Shown here one piece after another: positions 1 to 10,862 of a stretch of 64,000 bases of DNA (the first letter of the stretch is position 1; every line of letters begins with the position of its first letter). This DNA is from Psettodes erumei. Its lineage: Eukaryota; Chordata; Actinopteri; Pleuronectiformes; Psettodidae. A program made the translations under genes and the position numbers. The stretch is taken from the NCBI GenBank assembly GCA_016785225.1, contig JAFBJZ010000623.1, positions 1,526,501 to 1,590,500 of the forward strand, written 5' to 3'. The notes under the pieces are model-generated. The model saw nothing but the letters and a program-made list of their open reading frames with translations, was not told the origin of the DNA and did not search any database.

Positions 1-3000
1 GAAGGCCTGACTTTTTGTATGTTTTATGCACTCCGATAAGTTTGGAGCTGGGGGCTGGTGTGGCAGCTGCCGATGGGGTGACAATGTCACTGTCCCCCTC
101 AACAATCTTCTGACTTTCAGATAAGTTAAGTGGAGCAAACTTCCCATCTCTGCTCCTGTGCCTGTGTTTCTGCCGCTGCCCAATCAAACTTTTACGTCTC
201 TTTTTGACTTTTTGGAGCGATTTCTTTTGTAGGCACTGTGTTTTTGGATCGCTGTCTTGACTTTCAGCCACCAAAGGTTGTTGACTATCTATTAACTGAA
301 TGTCTGTTTCCTCTTTTACCGGTGGCTGTATCTGCTCTTCTTCTTCTTCCACTGACACGGTGTCCTGTTTTGCCTCTGACTGGGGGCAATCTTCTGTTTC
401 TGGCTGACTTACCTCTGTTACTAAAGGCTGAGTATCTTCCTTTAGTACAGACTCTGTGTTAGGAGCTTCAATGGGAGCCAACTGTGTGTTGACCGCGGTT
501 TCAGCAGAATGAACAGCCTTCTTCTTTGGAGCAGACTTCTTTTTCCCTAATTTATTATTTCTACACCTTTTAGGTTTGGAAGGCACAGGCAATGGTTTGG
601 CCTCTTTGACCTGTGGTTCGACCTCATTCTCCACCTTTGGTGGAGAAATTTCAACTGGCACCTGCGTGGGATCGACAGCGATCTTTGAGGAATCCTCAGC
701 GGGAACTGCTGTGGAGTTTATACTTGTCACCTGTGGGGGGTCCTCAGCCAAAGCCTGACTAGGGTTTTCAGGAAGAACGAGTGAGGTGGGATCTTCAGTT
801 GAAACCTGAGAAGAGTCTTCAATGTGCACATGTGGAGTCTCTTCGTTCTGTGGACCCATTCTGAGCCTCCGTTTGTGAGTGGTCACCTTTTTTTGACTAA
901 CACACTTTGTCTGCGGTGAATCAAGGCTTGACGTCCTCCTTCTCAGTCTCCTCGTCGGCGTGACTTCAGCATCCAGACACAGCGGTTTATCTTCATGAAC
1001 TTCACTCGGATCTTTCAGAATATCCTCTTTCTTTTCAGGCACAGGACTCACCTGCTGAATTAGAAAGGATGGCTTTGAGCTTTTATGTTTACCAGGAGAG
1101 GACACCTTTTTGATCTGGAGAGGTGGGACAACTTTCCCGCCCTCTGATTTATTGATTTCTGGAGGCGATGTTTCAGTAACCTGCTCCACTTCAACCTCCA
1201 CCTGCAAAGTGGTCTTTTCCTCCAGTGACACATCTGTCTTGTTTTGGGAGCCCTCACTCTCAATGCTCTTACTCTCTTGCGGGGCTACTACAGTGTGTTG
1301 TTTGGTGTTTTTGGTGTTTTCATCCATGCCATTCAAACTATTGTTGACACTTATGTCACAAACAGTGGACTGATCCAATTCACCCACAGTCTTCTCCGCT
1401 ACTTTGACAGTGTTTTCAGCAGCCCGTGTCTGACTTCCTCCCTTCACCAGTGTTAAAGTCCAGATGAATTTTTTACGTTTTTTCTTTCGTTTTGAATTCT
1501 TCCCAGCAGCCTGTTGATCATATTTGGGGTTTCTAATTCGTATCAACCTAAAACTTGGGACCCTCATTTCCTCTTTATTCAGGGACAACCTGTCACACGG
1601 CTGTGCACCTAAATTATTAGTTTCTGTGGAAGATGAACCATGGTTATCCAGCACTGTAGCCTCCTTATTCAGCCTCTTGCTTTGCCTTCGTCTGTCACCT
1701 CTCTGCGACAGTTTGGCCTCCAGTGTTCCTGAAACTTCGGATTTTGACTCCTCCAGAATGGCATCACTTTTGATCACACCCTCTGGTTCAGCTGCACCGT
1801 CTGTGAGGCTTTTAGAGAGCGGATTAGTGACTCTATTGCTCCTACGAATCACTACTTGGTTAAGTTCGGAACTTTGCCCCATTGCAATCTCCTTCCGCTT
1901 TAACTTCCTTGCAATCGTTTTTGGCTCTTCAGTCCTGCCCTCCTTGCCAAAGTCAAGGGGATCCGCTGATTTTCTCTCTTTTGATTTTTGGTCATCAACC
2001 ACAAGTTTTGCGCTCGTCACGCAGACAGGCTCTGTTGTCTTTGAAGCAGATCTCCCGCGCCTTCTTGCAGGTGTAGTCCCACCTCCTTTATCTTCTGTGA
2101 CATGTTTATCCTCAGGTGGTTCAATTTTTAATTTGACGTGAGCACTTGATATCTGGTCACCCTGAATGTCCTCGGTTTTAGACTGATCCTGAATTCCTTT
2201 TATCTTCAGCTTCTTCGCAGATTTCTTATCGGGCTCCTTAACAGTTTTCATTTTCTTTTTGGCCACCAACTTTATAGTTATCCTTGGTGCTGTAGACGAG
2301 GCTCCGCTTTTAATGTTTTTTCCTTTCAGACCTTTCCTGCAGTCCTTTGCAGGCTCTGCTTCAGGAGATAAGCTGTGAACTTCCTCCAGTGATTTTACAT
2401 CTTTAACAGGATCAGGTGGGGTAATAGCTGCCTCCATCGTTGCCATTTTAAGCGGCGGCTTCTCACTTTGTCGTTTAGATTTTGCATTGACAGCATCACC
2501 TACAAAACAAAGACAACTTAAAAATGGCAGAATCCATCACTCCCTATGTTACATTGTGGTGTATGTTTAATTTAAAAGTTTTAAGTCCTTTCTGCCATTC
2601 ATTAATGACACCACATACACCATGTAGTGCAATGATAGGTTTGTCTTTACCTTTGGAAGGGTTTTGTCGGGACCATGTAGGCCCTTTGGAGCCTTTTCTC
2701 TCAGCTTCAAATCCTCTGAAGTCATCGCCCTTGAAAAATGAAAACAGGTAATTAACATTTGAAGCAACTTAATAGCACTCTACTTGAAGCTGCTAAACCA
2801 TGAGCAAAAACAGCAACTAAAATGTTAAGTTCATAGCATTCATGGCGAATCCCAGAGCATGACATTAATTACATCCACTGCACAGACCAAGTTAATCAAG
2901 TTAGATGGGACATGTCTCTGAAGGTTCATGATTAAAAATGGATTCATGTCCAGCATAATGATAATTTTATAAATAAACCCAAAAAACAATGTCTATTTAT

Positions 3001-4628
3001 TTTAGCATATTGGACCAATGGCTTTTGTCTAATAATAATAATTATAAAGCAAATAAGAAAAATAAGACATGACAGAATGACAGAAAATGGACATTTCATT
3101 GTTCCACATTCAAACCAACTATTTACAGTCATCCATTCTAAAATGCAATACACAAAGCATCAATCGGGCATACATTAACTGCAACTAACAGTGCAATCTG
3201 ATGTTTTGTTTTTGTTTTGTTTTTAGGGGGGCTCTTCCTGAACCTTTCGTGTTGCAGGTGTATTTCATCTGGACTACAAACTATCGCATGACTCTCGAAC
3301 CTTTTCATGGATCACACTTGAGCAGTTGAAAGCGAGCTACTACACCGCCGACAAAAACTGCAGGGGAAGGTGGGTCTGTAATTATCATGCGCTCCAAGTA
3401 CTGTACATCCTCCTCATGCTTGCAGATGTGACCCGAGAGCCTACACACAGCCCCGCTGGAGTGAAACAGGATTATACTACACATAATAACTACAAGTGTA
3501 TGACTATGGAGTTTTCGGTTCTAACACCACGGGTGCAACTGGCATTGGCACACTTCTGCACCACCATTTAAACCTGTCGTTTGTGGCAACATTAGCCTGC
3601 AGTTAGCCCTATCCTTCCCTCGAAAGCATTTGAACTCTGTCCGCGGAAATACGACTAGCCAGAATTAAAAACTGTGTTTATATCTCGTTTACGTTAGGGA
3701 GACATTAGCAGTGTGTCCTATTTTGTTTAAACGTACTGTAAACAACTCTTTTCGCATCTGGACAGCGTAATAAAACAGAAGTGTTAGCATTTAGCCGCTT
3801 TGCGGGATACTGAGATGTTACTGAGGCGCTAGCCTTCCCGTTCTTTGTGTTCGCTACTATTAGCTAGCTGCTACTCTGGCCCGATAACGAGCGGGCCACA
3901 GACGAAATAACTGCGGTCCCTGTTTACAAATTGGCGTACTCACTAACTGGTTTTCAAATAAATGCCTCTAACATATTTTTCACCCTCTAACATGTGATCT
4001 CAGTGAGAACAGTTGAAGGAAGGGCACTAACGTGAGTTAAAAGTGCTGTGTTGCCTTGTTGAAGTGGAATAGTATTGCGACTGTTCATTAAATGTCATGG
4101 AAAGCTGCTGCACTGTGCTAACATAAGTTAGCATTTAACGTTAGCTCACTCAGCATGAAGCTAAAGTTAACGTTAGCCAAGCAAAGAGATGTTGACATTT
4201 CTCCATGGCACTAATCAGTCACACTGCCTTGGACAGCACTCATTCTTGCACACGTAACGATCACACAAAATGTGAGAAGATGAAATAAAGATACTAACTC
4301 CTGGGTCGGTTTGGGACCTCACCTCTTCACTCCCACTAGAGCTGTATCCAGCTTGGCCAAGGATCTTGTGGCTCGCCTCTATCCCAAGTAAACGCAAGTG
4401 AGACTGGTCTTCGCTCAACGACAGAACCAGGTTTGCGGGCCTTGGCCCTCCGTTAGTCACATCCTCAGCTTCTAAGCCTGATCGTCCAAGTTGCCATCGC
4501 TTCTCGGAGCGCAAACGACTACGTGACGACCAAGGCCGACCGGGGAAACGACCTCTGGCCGTAGCGGTTCCACCTTGGCCTCCTACGGCAGCCGCGGTTG
4601 CTGATCCGCATCCCGCTGCCGCCATCAT
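1..4628 (-). CDS. kmt2b: Histone H3K4 methyltransferase KMT2B (MLL-family), N-terminal three coding exons, partial
   Basis: KMT2A/B proteins are very large nuclear H3K4 methyltransferases recruited with menin. Only the N-terminus is here. Exon 1 is 4323-4628 (ATG ATG at 4628-4623). It encodes an Ala/Gly-rich start and the motif ARGRFPGRP, which matches the RxRFPxRP menin-binding peptide of MLL proteins, and ends at a GTGAGG donor. Exon 2 (2651-2729) encodes an acidic patch with DDFRGFEAE, like the EEFQGF/EQFLGF stretch of KMT2B/KMT2A. Exon 3 starts at 2499 and stays open on the minus strand to base 1, about 830 codons of Lys/Ser/Glu/Pro-rich sequence with many basic clusters (for example KRKKKRKKF). 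Phases join cleanly: exon 1/2 phase 0, exon 2/3 phase 1. The CXXC, PHD and SET parts lie beyond base 1. KMT2B rather than KMT2A is inferred from neighbours psenen, hspb6, proser3 and lin37. Confidence 0.85.
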
Positions 4629-5387
4629 TGCTTCAACAACAACACACACCGACGGCTAGCAGTTCGAGGAGAGACAAGAGGGAAGGCGCGAGATGGGAGG
4701 GGGGAGCCGCAATGCTGCAAGGGAAAGTGAGTCTTTCTGGTGAGGCTGCAACGGGATGGGGAAGCGGTTCAACCTGTGGTGTTGGCCCTGCGTCAAATTT
4801 CTATTCAGACATGTGTACCTATTGCGTGCCAGGAGGCGCCACTCAGTTATGAGTCAAACTTAACTGATCGCATTCATATTATTATTACTGATGGCAGACT
4901 GAATTTAATCCGCTAATAATTTTTGATTAAGTTTAGGTATATCCTATACATAAAAATTCTATATGTCGTTTAAAATTGTTCTCAAAGAACCAGTCAGATT
5001 TCAAATAATGAATATTGTTGAGTTTAATATCACGAGACATGTTATCATGTGTAATGCAGCTCATCAATACCGCTCAGTGTCATAAAAGTTGGGATGAGTG
5101 CAGAGAATCACACTATTCAGCATGAGGGATTTGGAAGTTGCTCCTCATTATTTAAAATCATCATGACGATAAACCAATAAAAGACGGAAGCTCTGTCATT
5201 AAGTGGCAGGATAATGCAATAATAAATGTGATATAGCCTTTGGTATGGATGCCTTAATCCTTAATTAAAACAGACATAATTAACACCTGGGAGGGGGATC
5301 AGGATGCAGAGGCACATAATTAAGAGAAACAAAGAATTGCCCAGCGTCCATGATTTATAGTGTCCTGGCTCTTAACATTGTAGTAAT

Positions 5388-5402
5388 ACAGTAGATGGCA
5401 GT
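5388..5402 (+). promoter_or_regulatory. CTCF-core-like motif 1
   Basis: ACAGTAGATGGCAGT fits the vertebrate CTCF core CCASYAGRKGGCRSY at 14 of 15 positions; only the first C is missing. It lies between the divergent kmt2b and psenen promoters and has the same orientation as motif 2, 576 bases away. Binding is inferred from the motif only. Confidence 0.4.
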
Positions 5403-5963
5403 ATGCTTCTATTTTGTCACCCCAAAACCTGACGATGAGGAAGAAGTATTTGGATTTTTCGACAGTGGAACTATTTTATTGTTCAGGGTTTATTTATGTA
5501 TGCAGGGTAATGTATTGTGTATTTTTATGTATGTAAAAATACATTGTTTTCTTGGCACTTACATTTCAGATTGTCTGCAAACAAAATAGAATTTCAGTGT
5601 CATTATTATCATAGCGTCTTGGTTTGCAGGAGTTGATAAACTTTTACTTTCTGTTGTGCAAATATATGAGTCAAGTGTGAGATAGTCTGTAAATATAAAA
5701 AAAACAATAGTATATTAAACTAAATCATTGTAAAAAAACAAAAAAAAACCCTCGGAATTGTAATTGATGTATTGATTGCATTATTTTTGGATGCAAAATG
5801 TGTGGAAGGGAAGTATTGTTGCTTAGATTGGAAGGCTGCTGAGGATTGTTTATGACAGAAAGGGAAGTCACTTCATTTATCTGCAGGGCTCAGGCCCATC
5901 CGTCAGTCTTTAATCAATATGAAGGTACACGAATTCACTGTCGGGCATGTTACGCGCTCCAGT

Positions 5964-5978
5964 ACAGTAGATGGCGGT
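5964..5978 (+). promoter_or_regulatory. CTCF-core-like motif 2, within a dispersed-repeat-like segment
   Basis: ACAGTAGATGGCGGT again fits 14 of 15 positions of the CTCF core. It is followed by a GTTTGCTTGC stretch and GAAGAAGAA purine runs (to about 6070). That arrangement resembles a motif block I know from many teleost promoters (GTAGGTGGCGGTA, then TTTGCCAACCGCC, then AAGAAGAAG), so it may be a repeat that carries a CTCF site. Confidence 0.4.
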
Positions 5979-6532
5979 AGGCAGCACGGGCCAGCGTTTG
6001 CTTGCAAAACAACAAAGAAAGGCGAAGAAGAAATGCAATCCAGAAGAAGAGTAAAGAGGAGGAGGAGGAAGTGTTGTTTGGTTGTTTCCATTTAATGAAC
6101 TGGTGACGATTCTCGGATTTTTGGGGCTTTGAAATATCAGGTACATTATCACATTGAAGTACAGTATCACCACCCCCTACGATTTATTTCAAATCTGGTG
6201 TTGGATTCGCAGCCTGAGGTTGGCCTGTTCTGGCTGTTTGTAGCAGTTGGAGCAACCTAATGTTGCGATGCTAAGCTAACGAAGCGCTAACGCTTCCCCA
6301 ACTGTTCTTTCAGTAGGCTGACGGGGTTGATTGGATTTATTATTATTATTATTATTTTTTTTTTTTTTTTTATCATTTTCGAAGAACTACTTTGTTTAAG
6401 TCGTGTCCAGGCCAGTAGAGGATCGTCTCTCAATCACAGTCATTACCAACATATGCTTTTTCACCAAAGTTTCACATCTTTGGGGTGGGTCTCTCCTGGT
6501 TCTGTCTCGAGCAGGATCCAGACAAACTCACG

Positions 6533-7490
6533 ATGAACCTGGAACGACTGCCCAATGAGGAGAAGCTCAGCTTGTGCAGAAAATATTACTTAGGTGAGAA
6601 TTCGTCAATCAGCCAACATTTTGATATTTAATCATAACCGGTTTACAGCTACCTTCATAAACGTTATATGCATGTATAAATGGTCTGATATAGTCCCATG
6701 TAAGTGAGAGGGAGGCTGGTTATCCGTGCAGTTCCAATGATTGAGATCCTTTTGTAAAATAAACCATAAAATGATGAGTAGATTTGTTTAAATATTCATT
6801 AAGCAGTATTCAAGTCAATGATGATGTTCTTTCACTTTTTTTTTCCTCAGGTGGCTTTGCATTTCTCCCATTCCTGTGGCTGGTCAACGTTGTTTGGTTT
6901 TTTCGGGAGGCCTTTGTGAAGCCAGCATACAGTGAACAGCTCCAGATAAAAACTTGTAAGTGTCAATGCCACCAGAGATTTTATTCACCATTGCTGTATT
7001 TCTTCAGTTTTACAAAAAATATGCATTTAGAAACCCTGAGTTCCAAGTTCACGTCTTCAAGCTGATTCAGCACTTACAGGATGTTTTCAGTCCAGTCAGT
7101 ATCTTTCACAAAAGTTGTCAGTAAGTTAAAAATGAATGTTGTACATTAGACTATGTATGGCTTCTTTTGGTTTGTGTTGTTATGGCTGAATTGTTTATGA
7201 GTTCACAAGGACAGATGTTGTACTTTATCAAGCATTATCAAACAGTATATTTGTTCAGAAAAGTCGGAGCATGACATGTTACATAATTGTGTTACCATTT
7301 CTGGAATGCTAAGTCATTGTCTGGTGTGTTGTTGTTTTTTTTCCAACTAGATGTGAAGCGGTCAGCACTGGGGTTGCTGTTATGGGTAGCAGTGCTCACC
7401 ACGTGGATTACTATCTTCCAGCACTTCCGAGCAGAGTGGGGGGAGGTGGGAGATAACCTCTCCTTTACAATTCCATTGGGCATTCCTTGA
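6533..7490 (+). CDS. psenen: Gamma-secretase subunit PEN-2
   Basis: PEN-2 is the smallest gamma-secretase subunit. It binds presenilin and triggers its endoproteolysis, in the ER/Golgi and at the plasma membrane. Three coding exons: 6533-6593, 6851-6955 and 7351-7490. They join in phase to 101 residues, the same length as human PEN-2. The start MNLERLPNEEKLSLCRKYYL, the first hydrophobic segment GGFAFLPFLWLVNVVWFFREAF, the second segment GLLLWVAVLTTWITIF and the C-terminal DNLSFTIPLG loop all match the family; the last motif is required for complex assembly. All splice sites are GT-AG. No oddities. Its place beside kmt2b is conserved with human. Confidence 0.98.
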
Positions 7491-7721
7491 GATGTTTTTT
7501 GACAACTTTTCTTTTAAAAATAACTGATGATCCACAGTAATGGACCAAAGAGTTTTCTTTCTTAAACTACAGTGAAATATTTTGGTGATTTGTTTGATCT
7601 CCTGAGCTAAAGTCAATGGCGTGATAACATGTTAACACAGTAATCCCTTCAAAAGATACAGTAAAGAAATGCTGTAGCTTACCTAGACATCTTAGAAAGT
7701 CCTTTGGTTTTAGAGTAGGCT

Positions 7722-7911
7722 AATAAATCTTGTATAGCAGACAGTGTTAACTGTCATGTACAGTATCTAATGACAAAGCTGGATGTGGATTGAGGTTTGT
7801 TCAGGATCTTGAACAATAGACTAAACAGGTTTGTTTTTTAGACTTAACAATGTTTCTTGCTCTTGTTTGTATGTGATTGTGCACCCAAAACAATTTTACT
7901 TGACAAATAAA
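7722..7911 (+). terminator. Polyadenylation signals of psenen
   Basis: Two AATAAA hexamers, at 7722-7727 and 7906-7911, lie 230 and 420 bases past the psenen stop codon. Either could end the transcript; the choice cannot be made from sequence. Confidence 0.5.
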
Positions 7912-8055
7912 AGATATCCCCAAGGCAGTTTTACAACATCCCATGACAACTCCAAATGGCAAACCTATGATAGTGTATCATTATTTTCCCTCAAGAATCT
8001 ATGAACCTCAAAAAACATTTTGTTTGACTTCTCAATGAGCTATGTCTCTCTCTCT

Positions 8056-8061
<6 letters not shown>

Positions 8062-8099
<38 letters not shown>
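8062..8099. repeat. (AT)n microsatellite
   Basis: 38 bases of uninterrupted alternating A and T, preceded by a short CT run (8046-8055). Short ORFs across it (Tyr-Ile repeats) are artefacts of the repeat. Confidence 0.95.
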
Positions 8100-8102
<3 letters not shown>

Positions 8103-9123
8103 TACCATGTTCTCTGTCCTGCTCCGTGTGTGTGTGTGTATATTCCAAATATTTAGCATTGTTAGAGAGGTCACTCTTCTTTTCCAGACAATCACAGGCG
8201 CCTGTTGTGAAACCTGATAATTTCATCCCTCGAAATGTCCCCACTTCCCTATCATCCTATATGAGTCATGATATAATTGGTGCCATTTGAGTCACCCCCA
8301 GTCAAGCTTAAGTGACAGGTTCCACATTACTAACAGGAAGAGCATGTGCCTTCCAAACATAACTGCCAAGATCACGTTGTGCCAAGAACAAGAAGTATCG
8401 ACACGTACAGCTCTTTTCGCAACGCAGGGAGTCACCTCATAAAATTCATTTATGGCGAGTGAGTTCAACAAGCCTTTCATGGACATTGTGTATAGTTTGC
8501 ATGGGTGTTTCGTTACATTTGTGTATTCAGATGAAAGAGGTAGCAACAACATTTAGTTGTGTGCTGTACATGCAATTTATGGTACTTCCATTTCATTGAA
8601 TTTTATATTTCGAAGCAAATACTGTTCTTATTTTTACTTTGACAGCAAGTTTCTTGTTACTTTACTGATACATATTTTATTCCCAAAACATTCGACCAGT
8701 TGATCACAGCTGATGTAGTTTTGCTGTCCTGTAGCAGGTTAAATTTAGCTCCACCTCGTCCAACCACTGCATTGAAAGGAGACTTCTACATTTAGACATG
8801 GGTTTTAAGAGTCGACAACAGGACCGCGCTTTCTGCCCTCTGACGACTTATGATCCCGCCACGTCCATTTGGCTGACAAGGCCGTAACCTCTCTATTGAA
8901 TGCTGGCCGCTGACTCGTTGCACCGCAGCGAGGGTGAGTGACGAGGGGAAGGTTGGCTTACTGACGGCACACGTGCGCCGGCATGTGTTTGACGCCACCG
9001 CTGTCACTGTCCGTCTCGCGCCGGCTCACGAGGGTCAACAACACCGTCTTTTGAACTTATTTTTGGACGGACCTTGCTTGACAACCGATTTGATAACTAA
9101 CACGCAGGCAGTCTGTTCGCGTG

Positions 9124-9153
9124 GCCGCCGCCGCCGCCGCCGACGACGACGAC
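9124..9153. repeat. (GCC)n / (GAC)n trinucleotide tract
   Basis: GCC repeats turn into GAC repeats inside the GC-rich region upstream of the small heat-shock gene. The poly-Arg ORFs on both strands are repeat artefacts. Confidence 0.85.
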
Positions 9154-9363
9154 CCCCGGGGAATAAACTGCTGGCCGCGGCGCCGGTAATGGCTAATAAA
9201 CACGATAATTGCCGGGATAAGCCCTCGACAGCTGCGCCACCGCGCAAACAATGCGCCCTTATCCTATACGTCAGCGCCCGAGCACCCAAGGGTACGCATT
9301 GGCCCAGACATAACAGAAGCGAGGTGCCCCCGGCTGTGGAGCCCGGGCATTATGCAACTCCTG

Positions 9364-9370
9364 TATAAAA
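9364..9370 (+). promoter_or_regulatory. TATA box of the small heat-shock gene
   Basis: TATAAAA lies about 175 bases before the ATG at 9546, with a CpG-rich stretch upstream. Transcription would then start near 9395, leaving about 150 bases before the ATG, part of which may be an intron ending in the pyrimidine-rich stretch before 9546. Confidence 0.6.
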
Positions 9371-9545
9371 CACGCACCACAACAGCATCCAGAGCCAGGC
9401 AGACAGAACAGGGGCCGTCCCTTCTCACTGCTACAACATTTAAGAGGAGGTGAGTGTTGCGTGTCCCGCAGTCTTGACAGGTCGTGGCCCCTGCTGCCGT
9501 CGAGTCAACTCTTCCTTTCGACTTTTTCCCCCCAGCTGATTAGAA

Positions 9546-10418
9546 ATGGACTTCATCGTGCCACCCACTCTGCCGGATGGTGGCATCCCATGGGAGAAGG
9601 TTTTATCTCCTCTTATTCCTCGGTTGAGTGGGACTTATGGACAATATAACTGGTCCCCGAAATTACTGCTACCAGAGAGTGAGAATAACAGCCCTGCAGA
9701 GGTACGTCCTTTCAAATTTAAGCAACAGGTAATTGCGTTCACTTCGGATCAACAGAACCGCGTGAACGGCATTGTTCAACAGGCTGAGAATCCACTCCTA
9801 AAAGTGGTCCCCTCATTTTTTAAAGTGAAAAATATACCTTAAATTGAACCTTCAACAGCATCTACAGTCGTATTCAGCAAATGAAGTCTCCAAGATGCAG
9901 ATGAATGCCCCATTTCTTTTTGTCAAACTGCTGTTCAAGGTTGAGAATGAACTTCCACACAAACAGTGTTTAGGATGCGATAAGTAATAAGGGCTTTTTA
10001 TGCTCTATTAGCCACTCATGGAGGTACTTTATTTCTGTATTCTGCATTTTGGCAGGTGAACTGTGATGACTCTGGATTCACAGTTCAAGTTGATGTGAAG
10101 CACTTCAACCCAGAGGAGCTCATGGTGAAAGTCATCGGGGACTTCGTTGAAGTTCAAGGAAAGCATGAAGAAAGAAAGGTTAGGAGGAGCATTCCTGTAT
10201 TTTGGGGGGGTTATTTACAGTGACCTCTTAATGTGTGCTGCTCCCTTTTGTTTTGTTAGAAGGATGGTGCTGGGTGTACCACAAGGCAGTTTAACCGCCG
10301 CTACCGAATCCCAAAGGGAGTGGACACCATGGCTTTGGAGTCTGCAGTTTCTCCAGATGGCTTCCTGATCATATCTGCACCTATGCTGCAAACTGAGAAC
10401 TCCAGATCCCTGACCTAA
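9546..10418 (+). CDS. hspb6: Small heat-shock protein, HSPB6-like (alpha-crystallin family)
   Basis: Small heat-shock proteins are ATP-independent chaperones that hold unfolding clients in oligomers. Three exons: 9546-9701, 10056-10178 and 10260-10418, all GT-AG, giving 145 residues. The alpha-crystallin domain starts at about residue 55. It shows VDVKHFNPEELMVKV and VEVQGKHEERK, and in exon 3 RQFNRRYRIPKGVD followed by ALESAVSPDGFLII. The FNRRYRIPKGVD Arg is the one mutated in human alpha-B-crystallin desminopathy. The N-terminal arm (MDFIVPPTLPDGG) is short and diverged, and the tail lacks a clear IXI motif. The human orthologue by position is HSPB6. The N-terminal arm alone would not separate it from other fish hspb genes, so the symbol rests partly on synteny. 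Confidence 0.85.
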
Positions 10419-10799
10419 TCACCATAGTAGCATGCACTCAAATCCCTCTAACCAACTTCACCACATGTGACAACAAAAGCAACAGAAGCCAGAAGACACA
10501 GGGCAGGCCTCCTCCAGTCACGGCACGTGCCAAACCACACATTTGTTCTGTTCCTGGCACTGTTCTAATATTCCCCGCTCTCTGAGGTTTGTATATACTG
10601 CTTTGCTATTATTGATCTTACTTAATGTTTCGAGGAATGAGTCTGTAAATATTCTGTGTTTACATATCAGGCTGCTGCTTCTTTTTGTGCAACTTTTGTA
10701 AAATGCACTATGATTGTGATTGTGATTAATTATGCAGGCAGATGTATCTCCATATTCTTTAATGTAGAAAGATTTCTTCAAAATCAAGTAGTAATACAT

Positions 10800-10805
10800 T
10801 TTATT
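10800..10805 (-). terminator. Polyadenylation signal of proser3
   Basis: AATAAA on the minus strand, 58 bases past the proser3 stop codon. The convergent small heat-shock gene ends at 10418, so the two 3' ends are only a few hundred bases apart. Confidence 0.6.
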
Positions 10806-10862
10806 TATACTAAAAAATTAGTTTAAAAAAAAGTAACTGCATCAAGTGCCTCTTGCCAATGT

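Larger units (their letters stand above)
4629..6532. promoter_or_regulatory. Divergent upstream region between kmt2b and psenen
   Basis: The two genes point away from each other across about 1.9 kb. The kmt2b side (about 4320-4790) is GC-rich with CpGs, as expected of a housekeeping promoter. Between 4.86 and 5.9 kb the DNA is AT-rich and I see no gene. Near psenen there are two CTCF-like cores (listed separately) and a T-rich tract at about 6338-6372. The psenen 5' untranslated region probably lies within about 6200-6532. The transcription starts are inferred. Confidence 0.5.
7912..9363. other. Intergenic region psenen to small heat-shock gene
   Basis: No gene is recognisable here. It holds the (AT)n tract at 8062-8099, a short (TG)n run near 8127-8139, and a GC-rich, CpG-containing stretch from about 8890 to 9360 that probably serves as the upstream promoter of the heat-shock gene. 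An inverted CCAAT box (ATTGG) sits near 9298. I did not find a convincing array of heat-shock elements by eye. Confidence 0.5.

Noticed and set aside
1524..2141. 205-codon plus-strand open frame
   Set aside because: It is antisense to the long open kmt2b exon 3, which has spliced context and family motifs. The plus-strand frame is Leu/Ser-rich shadow sequence.
8934..9368. 144-codon plus-strand frame with poly-Arg
   Set aside because: It is driven by the GCC/GAC repeat in a GC-rich promoter region, with no domain and no splice context.
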